From: Billgrantia campisalis
Lineage (GTDB): Bacteria; Pseudomonadota; Gammaproteobacteria; Pseudomonadales; Halomonadaceae
NCBI RefSeq assembly: GCF_022341425.1
Contig: NZ_JABFUC010000007.1
Coordinates: 124,001 to 188,000 of the forward strand
Direction of reading: 5' to 3'
Length of the DNA stretch: 64,000 nucleotides
In this document: in pieces, positions 15,390 to 24,508 of the stretch
Position numbering within the stretch: the stretch's first letter is position 1
Layout of the letters: every line of letters begins with the position of its first letter
Translations under genes and position numbers: made by a program
Notes under the pieces: generated by a model
The model's database searches: none
Seen by the model: only the letters and a program-made list of their open reading frames with translations
Told to the model about the DNA's origin: nothing

Positions 15390-17843
15390 TCATGGGGCCG
15401 TGGGTTCGCCGCGGGCATTCGAGCGCACGCTGGCCACGGCGTCGAACAGCAGCGTCGGCCGCTGCCAGAGCGAATTGACGAAGATGGTGGTCACGCTGGC
15501 AGCCATGGCCACCATGGCCCACACCGGGTAGATCAGGCCGGTGGACGCCAGCGGGATGCCGATGCCGTTGAACAGGAACGCCAGCGAGACGTTCTGCAGC
15601 ATCTTGCGATAGCCCCAACGGCTGATCTCCCAAGCGGTCACCACGCTGCTCACCTGTGCGTTGAGGATGATGATGTCGGCGGCGTCGATGGCGATGTCGG
15701 TGCCGCTGCCCATGGCGATGCCCACGTCCGCCTGCATCAGCGCGGGGGCGTCATTGATGCCGTCGCCGACCATGGCGACCCGCCCCCCGTGCTGCATCTT
15801 CCGCAGCAGGTCGGCCTTCTGTTCCGGCAGTACGCCGGCGTGGACGGTTTCGATGCCCACCAGTTCGGCGATGTGCCGGGCGGTGCGCGCGTTGTCGCCA
15901 GTCATCAGCGCGGTGTCAATGCCCAGGGCGTGGAGCCGTTGCACGGTCTCCGCGGCGTCGGCCCGCAGGCCGTCGCCCAGGGCGACGGCCCCCAGCAGCC
16001 GTTCGCCACGGGCGACGACGATGACCGTCTGGCCCTGGCGCTCGGCGGTCTCGATGCCATCGCTCACCGGTGCCAGGTCAATGCCCTGTTCGACGAGAAA
16101 GGCCGGGCTGCCGACCTGTACCGGTTCGCCGTCCACCCGGGCGGTGACGCCGCGGCCGGCGTGTGCCTGGAACTCGGCGACGTCGGGTATCGCCAGGTCC
16201 CGTGACAGGGCCGCTTCGACCACGGCACGCCCCAGCGGATGTTCCGAGGCGGACTCGACCGCGGCAGCCAGCGACAGCAGCGTGCCTTCGTCGCCATCGA
16301 CACTGATGACATCGCGTACCGCGGGGCGTCCCTCGGTGAGGGTGCCGGTCTTGTCGAACACCACGGTGGTGACGCGCCGCAGGGCCTGAAAGGACTCGCC
16401 GGTGCGCATCAACACCCCCTGATCGGCCGCTTCGCCGGCGCCACGCACGATGGACAGCGGCGCGGAGATACCCACGGCGCAGGGATACCCCATCACCAGC
16501 ACCGTCAGGGCGGCGAACACGGCGCGCTCCAGGTCGGACCCAGCCCCCCACAGCAGCGGCGCACTCATCCAGAACACGAAGGCCAGCGTGGCGACGATCA
16601 GCACCGTGGGCGTATAGACCCGCAGCACCCGGTCGACCAGGTGCAGCAAGCCAGGCTTGAGCGCCCGGGCATCCTCCAGGCTACGTGCCACCTGCTGCAG
16701 GAAGCTCGCCTCGCCGATGGCCGTCACCCGCACCACCAGCGTGCCGCTGCCATTGATGGCGCCGCCGACCACCGTGTCGCCCGGCGTCTTCTCGATCGGC
16801 AGCGGTTCACCGGTGACCAGGGACTGATCCACGGCCGAGGCACCATCGACGATTTCACCGTCCACGGGGATACGCTCACCGGGCCGGATGCGCACCCGCA
16901 TGCCGGTTTCCACCTGTTCCACGGGCAGATCCCGTTCGCCGCCTTCTTCAATGACGTGGGCGGTCTCCGGCTGCAGGTCCAGCAAGCGGCGCACCGACTG
17001 GGAGCTACGGGTCTTGACGATCAGCGAGAGCCATTCGGAGAACAGGTGGTAGGTCAGCACCATGACCGAGACGGCGAAGAAGGCGGCGGTGGGATAGCCG
17101 TCGGGCCGCAGTACCAGGCCGATGCCGCCGCCGACCAGGCCCCCAAAGGCGCCGATCTCCACCAACACGTGCTGATTGAGAATGCCCCGACGCAGGGCCT
17201 GATAGGCCATGACCAGCATCTGCCGGGCGATGCCGAACACCATCGCCACTGCCAGGACCGCGACCAACGCCGCTTCATGGCCCGCCAGCACCCCGCCGGT
17301 ACGCAACGCGAAGAGGCTCAGACCCCCCAGGGCCAACAGGGCGCTACCGCCCAGGGCGGCTCTGGTGCCCTGGCCGCGAAGGACGGCATAGCCGAAGATC
17401 ACCAGGCTGACATAGACCAGGGTGGAGAGCCCCAAGGTCCAGGGCGACGTGGGATCGACGATCAGGCCCACCGCCGCGAGACTGGCGGCCAGCGCGACCA
17501 GGAAGCGGTTGCGCTCGCGGGCCAGCTCGCGTTCCTGGTTGGCGTAGGGTTTCACCTTGCGGGGGTCGCTGAGGGTATAGCCGATGGCCTGCAGGGTGGC
17601 CATCAACGCCTCGGCACTGGTCTCACGGGCGTCGTATTCCACCAGGGCCTGTTCGTGGGTGAGGCTGACCGCCACGCGGCGCACGCCCGGCTTCTGTCCC
17701 AGGGCGCGCTCGATGGTGCCGGTGCATAGCGAGCAGTGCAGTCCACCGATGTGGGCTCGTACTCGCTGGATATCCGTTTCCCCAGTGGATTCCAGGCTCC
17801 AGGGTTGGAGGCCTTCCTCAGTTGTTGTCGCGGCCGTATTCAT
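15390..17843 (-). CDS. Heavy-metal P1B-type ATPase
   Basis: An 817-residue transporter. An N-terminal HMA domain carries the metal pair HCSLC (Cys37, Cys40). The actuator domain has [14 protein letters not shown], the phosphorylation site is [10 protein letters not shown], and the hinge is [11 protein letters not shown]. The membrane metal-binding motif reads YPC ([10 protein letters not shown]) instead of the commoner CPC, TPC or SPC. I start it at the ATG at 17843. A MerR-type promoter at 17881-17911 lies immediately upstream, pointing at this gene. The neighbours (CcdA-like, MerR-HMA, MerA) suggest export of Hg, Cu or another soft metal; the metal cannot be fixed from sequence. Confidence 0.9.
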   Translation of the reverse strand: MNTAATTTEEGLQPWSLESTGETDIQRVRAHIGGLHCSLCTGTIERALGQKPGVRRVAVSLTHEQALVEYDARETSAEALMATLQAIGYTLSDPRKVKPYANQERELARERNRFLVALAASLAAVGLIVDPTSPWTLGLSTLVYVSLVIFGYAVLRGQGTRAALGGSALLALGGLSLFALRTGGVLAGHEAALVAVLAVAMVFGIARQMLVMAYQALRRGILNQHVLVEIGAFGGLVGGGIGLVLRPDGYPTAAFFAVSVMVLTYHLFSEWLSLIVKTRSSQSVRRLLDLQPETAHVIEEGGERDLPVEQVETGMRVRIRPGERIPVDGEIVDGASAVDQSLVTGEPLPIEKTPGDTVVGGAINGSGTLVVRVTAIGEASFLQQVARSLEDARALKPGLLHLVDRVLRVYTPTVLIVATLAFVFWMSAPLLWGAGSDLERAVFAALTVLVMGYPCAVGISAPLSIVRGAGEAADQGVLMRTGESFQALRRVTTVVFDKTGTLTEGRPAVRDVISVDGDEGTLLSLAAAVESASEHPLGRAVVEAALSRDLAIPDVAEFQAHAGRGVTARVDGEPVQVGSPAFLVEQGIDLAPVSDGIETAERQGQTVIVVARGERLLGAVALGDGLRADAAETVQRLHALGIDTALMTGDNARTARHIAELVGIETVHAGVLPEQKADLLRKMQHGGRVAMVGDGINDAPALMQADVGIAMGSGTDIAIDAADIIILNAQVSSVVTAWEISRWGYRKMLQNVSLAFLFNGIGIPLASTGLIYPVWAMVAMAASVTTIFVNSLWQRPTLLFDAVASVRSNARGEPTAP

Positions 17844-17880
17844 GGCCTTTCCCCTGGATAAAAATGAGGTCATGCACCAA

Positions 17881-17911
17881 GGATAGGGGCCGTACTTCGC
17901 TACGGGGTCAA
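17881..17911 (-). promoter_or_regulatory. MerR-type promoter for the P1B ATPase gene
   Basis: On the minus strand TTGACC (-35, 17911-17906) is followed after 19 bp by CTATCC (-10, 17886-17881). The spacer holds the dyad CCGTA/TACGG (17890-17894 and 17901-17905). The long 19-bp spacer with a central dyad is the hallmark of promoters twisted open by MerR-family activators. The same CCGTA/TACGG core occurs at 19346-19361. Confidence 0.7.
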
Positions 17912-17974
17912 GCGCCGATGGATATCAATGCGGGACGGTACAGAAGCACAGCCGAAGTGGAGCCGGTCGAGCCC

Positions 17975-18676
17975 TCACGCCCAGGAGAACGCCAACCACA
18001 GGGTCCACGCCCCCAGCCCCACCAGCACGGCGCCCGTCCAGCGCGGCACGCGCCCAGCGAGACGCGCGAGGGCCTCGAGCCAGCGCCGGCCACGGGCGGT
18101 AAAGACGGCAAGCACCAGGGGACTGGAGAGCGCCAGGCCGAACACCAGCAAGGTGGAGGCCCCGTAGATGACGCCCCCGCCTGCCGCGGCCCGAGCAGCG
18201 GCATCACCGAGCAGCACCGCCAATAAGGGGGCGGCACAGGCCGGCACATTCAGACCGAAGAGTGCCCCCAGCCCCAGGCTGCCCGGGGTACCGGACAGGC
18301 GTGGCAGGAGGCGATTCACGCGGGCAAGGAACCCGGGCGCACCCCCACCGAGGTACAGCAGCCCGACGATCACATAGAGGCTCCCCAGTACGGCCCAGAG
18401 ACCGTGCTGAAGCCCCGTGAAGGCGGTGCCGATCAGCACGGCGAGCACCCCGAGCCCCGCCATCAAGGTGGCCCGTGTCAGGGTGAACAGCAGCGTCTGG
18501 ACGGCCCGCATCCGGCGCGGTAGCCGTTCGAGATAGCGGATGAACAGCAGGTGGCTGCCGACCGAACAGGGCTCGACGAAGCCCAGCAGCCCGAGCCCGA
18601 CGGCTAGCGGCAAGGCGGCGGCGATCTCCAAGGCGCTAGTCTGCCTCTGCCGCGATGCTTGCCGAGTACCCGGCAC
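17975..18676 (-). CDS. CcdA/DsbD-like membrane protein
   Basis: A 233-residue membrane protein with six predicted helices and the two family cysteines: GFVEPCSVGSHLL in helix 1 and NVPACAAPLLAVL in helix 4. These form the thiol relay of CcdA/DsbD transmembrane domains, moving electrons across the membrane. It starts at a GTG inside the 3' end of the merR-HMA gene, with GGAGG nine bases upstream, so translation is coupled; a TTG at 18631 is an alternative. In this metal island it may supply reducing power or move metal-thiol species together with the HMA domain. Confidence 0.75.
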   Translation of the reverse strand: MPGTRQASRQRQTSALEIAAALPLAVGLGLLGFVEPCSVGSHLLFIRYLERLPRRMRAVQTLLFTLTRATLMAGLGVLAVLIGTAFTGLQHGLWAVLGSLYVIVGLLYLGGGAPGFLARVNRLLPRLSGTPGSLGLGALFGLNVPACAAPLLAVLLGDAAARAAAGGGVIYGASTLLVFGLALSSPLVLAVFTARGRRWLEALARLAGRVPRWTGAVLVGLGAWTLWLAFSWA

Positions 18677-19307
18677 CGCGCACCGCCTCCGCGAGCTGCT
18701 CGCCGGAAATCAGAGCGGCATCGACCGCCACCCGGGCCTCGCCGTTCTCATGGGAGACCGAGCACCCTTTGACCCCCGGTTGCTGTTCGAGAACCTGGCG
18801 GACGATCTCCGTGCAACCCTCGCAGTGCATGCCGCCGATGGTGAGTCTAACTGTCTGCATGCCTTCCTCCTGTTGCTGGGTCAGTTCGCCGCTCAGCCCC
18901 TCGTCGTGTTGTTCCAAGGCGTCGAGGATGGAACAGCACTGCAGGGGCCCTGCTCCCGGACAACGGTCGAGCAACGTCGCCAGTCCTTGGCGGATACGCT
19001 GGAGCCGCACGATCTTCCGGTCCACATCCTGGAGTTTTACAGTGGCTCGCCGCCGTACATCACCGGCATCGGCACTGTGGGCGCTACGCAGCGAGAGCAG
19101 CTCAGTGATCTCGCGCAGGGAGAAACCGAGCTCCTGGGCACGGCGAATGAACTGCACCCGCCGCACCGCCTCATCCGGATAGACGCGGTACCCTCCGTCC
19201 TCCGGACGAGGCGGCTGGTCGAGGAGCCCGCGCCGCTCGTAGAAGCGGATCGTCTCGACCCCGACACCCACCGCTTTTGCCACCTTGCCGATGGTCATGT
19301 CACTCAT
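18636..19307 (-). CDS. MerR-family regulator fused to an HMA metal-binding domain
   Basis: A 223-residue fusion. Residues 1-~75 are a MerR DNA-binding domain (TIGKVAKAVGVGVETIRFYE), 85-115 the dimer helix, and Cys116, Cys124 and Cys125 (RCPGAG, LQCCSIL) the metal site. The first Cys of Hg-type MerR (near residue 82) is missing, so the pattern is closer to ZntR/PbrR. Residues ~150-223 are an HMA domain (GMHCEGC, Cys162/Cys165). A strong AGGAGG precedes internal Met150, so the HMA part may also be made alone. A MerR-type promoter lies directly upstream at 19337-19367. Confidence 0.85.
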   Translation of the reverse strand: MSDMTIGKVAKAVGVGVETIRFYERRGLLDQPPRPEDGGYRVYPDEAVRRVQFIRRAQELGFSLREITELLSLRSAHSADAGDVRRRATVKLQDVDRKIVRLQRIRQGLATLLDRCPGAGPLQCCSILDALEQHDEGLSGELTQQQEEGMQTVRLTIGGMHCEGCTEIVRQVLEQQPGVKGCSVSHENGEARVAVDAALISGEQLAEAVRGAGYSASIAAEAD

Positions 19308-19336
19308 GGCGGCACCCGCACGGTTCTATGGGGATA

Positions 19337-19367
19337 GATTAATGGCCGTACCATAGTACGGGGGCAA
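19337..19367 (-). promoter_or_regulatory. MerR-type promoter for merR-HMA
   Basis: On the minus strand TTGCCC (-35, 19367-19362) and TTAATC (-10, 19342-19337) are 19 bp apart. The spacer holds the perfect dyad CCGTAC (19346-19351) / GTACGG (19356-19361). It shares the GTACGG core and geometry with the promoter at 17881-17911. It lies between merA and merR-HMA, so merA would need a different promoter. Confidence 0.7.
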
Positions 19368-19394
19368 GGGTTCTGCGACCGGTAATGATGCCCC

Positions 19395-21003
<1,609 letters not shown>

Positions 21004-21013
21004 ACCGGCCGCG

Positions 21014-21040
21014 AAACGCCGCGAGGAGCCCCCGCGGCGT
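21014..21040 (-). terminator. Hairpin terminator after doeD
   Basis: ACGCCGCG (21016-21023) and CGCGGCGT (21033-21040) form a perfect 8-bp stem with a 9-base loop, followed on the minus strand by TTT. It lies 22 bp past the doeD stop. Confidence 0.6.
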
Positions 21041-21061
21041 CGGTCATCGGCTGGCCGGAAA

Positions 21062-22480
21062 TCAGGCGCGTACGGCCTGGACGGCGCCTTCGCGGACCAG
21101 CTCGTCGGTCACCCTGTCCACCGCCCGACGGGCGCGGGCGACGATCTCGTCAACCTCCTCGCGGGTGGCCACCAGCGGCGGTGCGAAGCCGAGAATATCG
21201 CCCTGGGGCATGGCCCGGGCGATCAGGTTCTCGTCCAGCGCCGCGGCGGCGATGCGCGCACCGACCTTGAGCGCCGGGTCGAAGTCCTCACGCTGCTCGG
21301 GGTTCACGGAGAACTCCAGCGCCGCCAGCATGCCCACCCCGCGCACGTTGCCGACGATGGGGTGGTCGCCGAAGGCGCTCCGCATCTGCCGCTGCAGATA
21401 GGCGCCGGTCTCCGCGGCATTGGCGGTGAGCCCCTCGCGCTCGATGATCGCCAGGTTGGCCAGTGCCGCGGCACAGCCCAGGGCGTGGCCGGAGTAGGTC
21501 CAGCCATGACCGATGGGGCCGTACTCGGCGGTGCCCTGCTCCAGCACGCTCCAGACGCGGTCGCCGACGATCACCCCGGAGAGCGGCTGGTAGGCGCTGG
21601 TCAGGCCCTTGGCGACGGTGATCAGGTCGGGCTCGATGCCGTAGAAGTGGCTGCCGAAGTCGGCGCCGATGCGCCCGAAGCCGCACACCACCTCGTCGGC
21701 GATCAGCAGCACGTCGTACTTGGCGAGCACCGCCTGGATCGCCGCCCAGTAGCCCTCGGGCGGCGGCACGATGCCCCCGGTGCCGAGCACCGGCTCGCCG
21801 ATGAAGGCGGCCACGGTATCGGGGCCTTCGGCGAGGATCATCGCCTCGAGCCGCTCGGCGCAGTGCTGGGAGAATTCGCGCTCGCTCATGCCCTCGAGCT
21901 CGGCGGCGCGCTGGTAGTAGAACGGTGCCTCGGTGTGCAGGATCCCGGCCATGGGCAGGTCGAACTGGTCATGGAACGCCTTGAGGCCGGTGAGCGAACC
22001 GGTGGCCAGCCCCGAGCCGTGATAACCGCGGCTCCGCGAGATGACTTTCTTCTTCTGCGGCAGGCCGCGCACGTTGTTGTAGTAGCGCACGATCTTGAGC
22101 TGGGTCTCGTTGGCGTCGCTGCCGCCGAGGCCGTAGTAGACCTTGGACATGCCGGGGCCGGCGAGCGCGAGGATCTTCTCGGAGAGCGCGATCTGCGGCT
22201 CGTTCGAATGCCCCACGTAGGTATGGTAGTAGGAGAGTTCCAGCGCCTGCTGGTAGATCGCCTCGGCCACCTCGGTCCGGCCATAGCCGATATTGACGCA
22301 GTAGAGCCCTGCAAAGCCGTCGATGAACTCGCGGCCGTCCTTGTCGCGGATATGGATGCCCTTGCCACCGGTGATCACCCGACCCGGCGCGTCGCCGTGA
22401 GCGAAGTCGCGCAGATGGGTGGAGGCGTGGAAGGTCACCTTGCGGTCGCGGTCGATCAGTTCCCTGTGCTGCTGGTTCAT
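21062..22480 (-). CDS. doeD: L-2,4-diaminobutyrate transaminase of ectoine catabolism
   Basis: A 472-residue class-III (omega) aminotransferase. The PLP lysine lies in LITVAKGLTSAYQPLSG, the Asp binding the ring nitrogen in LLIADEVVCGFGRIG, and a GHGWTYSGHALGCAAALAN block near the C-terminal third is typical. In ectoine breakdown it converts L-2,4-diaminobutyrate to aspartate semialdehyde. The gene name rests on the family and on its place after doeC and near doeA/doeB/doeX. I start it at the second ATG of the ATGATG (22480), which sits five bases after GAGG. A 9-bp hairpin separates it from doeC. A terminator follows. Confidence 0.85.
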   Translation of the reverse strand: MNQQHRELIDRDRKVTFHASTHLRDFAHGDAPGRVITGGKGIHIRDKDGREFIDGFAGLYCVNIGYGRTEVAEAIYQQALELSYYHTYVGHSNEPQIALSEKILALAGPGMSKVYYGLGGSDANETQLKIVRYYNNVRGLPQKKKVISRSRGYHGSGLATGSLTGLKAFHDQFDLPMAGILHTEAPFYYQRAAELEGMSEREFSQHCAERLEAMILAEGPDTVAAFIGEPVLGTGGIVPPPEGYWAAIQAVLAKYDVLLIADEVVCGFGRIGADFGSHFYGIEPDLITVAKGLTSAYQPLSGVIVGDRVWSVLEQGTAEYGPIGHGWTYSGHALGCAAALANLAIIEREGLTANAAETGAYLQRQMRSAFGDHPIVGNVRGVGMLAALEFSVNPEQREDFDPALKVGARIAAAALDENLIARAMPQGDILGFAPPLVATREEVDEIVARARRAVDRVTDELVREGAVQAVRA

Positions 22481-22501
22481 CATGTCCTCTTTTCTATCAG
22501 G

Positions 22502-22593
22502 CTCCCCGGCTCCGCCGGGGAGGGTGTTCACACGGCTCATCTCTGAGCGTTCATCGCCGCCATGCGACGGGTGTCAATCGCCGCCATGCGACG
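22502..22593. repeat. Hairpin and 17-bp tandem direct repeat between doeC and doeD
   Basis: CTCCCCGGC (22502-22510) and GCCGGGGAG (22514-22522) form a 9-bp stem with a 3-base loop just before the doeD start. Next to it ATCGCCGCCATGCGACG occurs twice (22553-22569 and 22577-22593, 24-bp period). The rest of the 296-bp gap shows no gene. The hairpin could tune doeC/doeD read-through or protect mRNA; there is no T-tract. Confidence 0.5.
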
Positions 22594-22776
22594 ACTCGCG
22601 ATGCCCTCGGACGAAACCCTGAGGCTTCGCTTGCGGCTTGCGCGTCGAATCGGAACAAGGTCCCTCTTGCCGATTCTCGATCGACATCCCTGTCGATCGC
22701 CGCGCGCCGCTGCGCTCGCCTCAGCGTCCTCGGGTAGATATCGCTCGATGTCGCATCCCGGCTTCTTGCTGCATGC

Positions 22777-24276
22777 TCAACTGCCCGATACTGACCCCAG
22801 GCCACCGAGACAGTAATACTTCGTCTCCAGATACTCGTCGATGCCGGTGATGCCGCCCTCGCGGCCCAGGCCCGACTGCTTGACGCCGCCGAAGGGCACC
22901 GGGGGACCGGTCATCTTCACCGAGTTGACGCTGACCATGCCGTACTCCAGCGCCCGCAGCAGCTTCCAGATGCGGCGGATATCGTGGGTGTAGACGTAGG
23001 CGGCGAGACCATACTCGGTATCGTTGGCCATGGCGATCACTTCCTCGTCGTCCGCATAGGCAGTCACGCCAGCCACCGGGGCGAAGTTCTCCTCCCGCCA
23101 TACCTTCATCTGCGGCGTCACCCCGGTGAGCAGCACCGGCATGAAGAAGTTCGCGCCCGGTGCCGCGCTCTGGTCGCCGGCGACCAGGGTCGCGCCGCGG
23201 GAGAGGGCGTCGTCGACGATGGCCGCGGCCTTGTCCACCGCCTGGCGGTGAATCAGCGGCCCCAGGTCGACCTCGCCCTCCAGGCCGTTGCCCACGGTGA
23301 GCGCTGCCATACGCTCGGCGAAGTGCTCGACGAAGGCGTCGTGGATCGACTCGTGCACCAGGATGCGGTTGGCCGCCAGGCAGTCTTGCCCCGCGGTCTG
23401 GAACTTGGCCGCCACCGCCGCGAAGGCCGCTTCCTTGGGGTCCATGTCCGGGCCGACGATAAAGGGCGCGTTGCCGCCAAGCTCCAGCGAGACGCGCTTG
23501 ACGGTTGCCGCGCTCTGCTCGAGCAGCAGCCGCCCGACCCGGGTGGAGCCGGTGAACGACAGCGCCTTGACCCGCTCCTCGGCACACAGCAGCTTCGAGA
23601 CTTCGGCCGGCTCGCCCAGCACCACGTTGAACACCCCGGCCGGAATCCCGGCGCGCTCGGCCAGCTCCGCCAGCGCCAGCGCCGAGAAGGGAGTCTCGCC
23701 GGCCGGCTTGACGATCACCGTACAGCCGGCGGCGAGCGCCGCGGCGGCCTTGCGGGTGATCATCGCCAGCGGGAAGTTCCAGGGCGTGATCAGCGCGGCG
23801 ATGCCCAGCGGCTCCTTGAGCGTGCCCAGGGCCGCACTGGGGATATGGCTGGGAATGGTCTCGCCGAAGGTGCGTTTGCCCTCCTCGGCGAACCAGCGCA
23901 CGAAGCTGGCACCGTACTCCACCTCGCCGCGAGCGTCCGGCAGCGGCTTGCCCTGCTCCAGGGTCATGATGATGGCCAGGTCCTCGCGGTTGGCCAGGAT
24001 CAAGTCGTGCCAGGCCAGCAGCCGCTCGCAGCGCTCATCGGCGCGCAGCGCCCGCCAGTGCACGAAGGCGGCATCGGCGGCATCCACGGCGGCGCGGATC
24101 TGGTGCGCCTCGAGCCAGGGGATGTGCCCCAGCGCCTCGCCGGTGGCCGGGTCGAAGACGGCCTCTTCGCGCCCACCGTCGCCGTGGGTCCACTGGCCGT
24201 CGACATAGGCGTACTGACGAAACAAACGCGGATCGTCGAGCATGGTGGACAGCGTCCTGGCCAGCTTCATGTTCAT
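22777..24276 (-). CDS. doeC: Aspartate-semialdehyde dehydrogenase of ectoine catabolism
   Basis: A 499-residue NAD(P)-dependent aldehyde dehydrogenase of the succinate-semialdehyde type. GFPLAM-like cofactor region ALITPWNFPLAMITRK, catalytic Glu in ELGGNAPFIV and nucleophile Cys in TAGQDCLAANR are all present. In the ectoine pathway it oxidises aspartate semialdehyde, made by DoeD, to aspartate. AGG lies six bases before the ATG at 24276. The symbol rests on the doeD and doeA/B/X neighbours; alone it would be called a succinate-semialdehyde dehydrogenase. A 9-bp hairpin at 24341-24362 stands in its upstream region. Confidence 0.85.
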   Translation of the reverse strand: MNMKLARTLSTMLDDPRLFRQYAYVDGQWTHGDGGREEAVFDPATGEALGHIPWLEAHQIRAAVDAADAAFVHWRALRADERCERLLAWHDLILANREDLAIIMTLEQGKPLPDARGEVEYGASFVRWFAEEGKRTFGETIPSHIPSAALGTLKEPLGIAALITPWNFPLAMITRKAAAALAAGCTVIVKPAGETPFSALALAELAERAGIPAGVFNVVLGEPAEVSKLLCAEERVKALSFTGSTRVGRLLLEQSAATVKRVSLELGGNAPFIVGPDMDPKEAAFAAVAAKFQTAGQDCLAANRILVHESIHDAFVEHFAERMAALTVGNGLEGEVDLGPLIHRQAVDKAAAIVDDALSRGATLVAGDQSAAPGANFFMPVLLTGVTPQMKVWREENFAPVAGVTAYADDEEVIAMANDTEYGLAAYVYTHDIRRIWKLLRALEYGMVSVNSVKMTGPPVPFGGVKQSGLGREGGITGIDEYLETKYYCLGGLGSVSGS

Positions 24277-24340
24277 GCGGCACCTCCCCTGAGCGCACCG
24301 GCCGCGGGTCGTGAGCGTGGCCGGTGATGGTCAAAATGGT

Positions 24341-24362
24341 CGAGCGGCCGCCTGGCCGCTCG
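24341..24362. other. 9-bp hairpin upstream of doeC
   Basis: CGAGCGGCC (24341-24349) pairs with GGCCGCTCG (24354-24362) around a 4-base loop, 65 bp upstream of the doeC start. There is no T-tract. It could be a leader structure or a regulator site. Confidence 0.4.
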
Positions 24363-24470
24363 ATGCCTACAGGGTAAAGGCTTGGAAGGGGAAGGACTTT
24401 TCGATCGACGTCCGGCAGGATGCGGAATTTTTCGTGCTGCACCGCGAAGTGGCCGATTTCTTCTGGGAGC

Positions 24471-24496
24471 CGGTCCCGCCCTGCCGCGCGGGACCG
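24471..24496 (-). terminator. Hairpin after the decarboxylase gene
   Basis: CGGTCCCGC (24471-24479) and GCGGGACCG (24488-24496) make a perfect 9-bp stem with an 8-base loop, 13 bp past the decarboxylase stop on the minus strand. A TTTTT stretch occurs ~40 bp further. It suggests the four-gene operon ends here, with doeC starting a new unit. Confidence 0.5.
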
Positions 24497-24508
24497 AGGA
24501 GACCGGAT

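Noticed and set aside
16239..17729. 496-codon plus-strand frame antisense to the P1B ATPase
   Set aside because: GC-driven antisense frame rich in Gln, Gly and His; no family resemblance.
22638..22850. Short frames between doeC and doeD
   Set aside because: Arg/Ser-rich random peptides in a repeat-containing gap.
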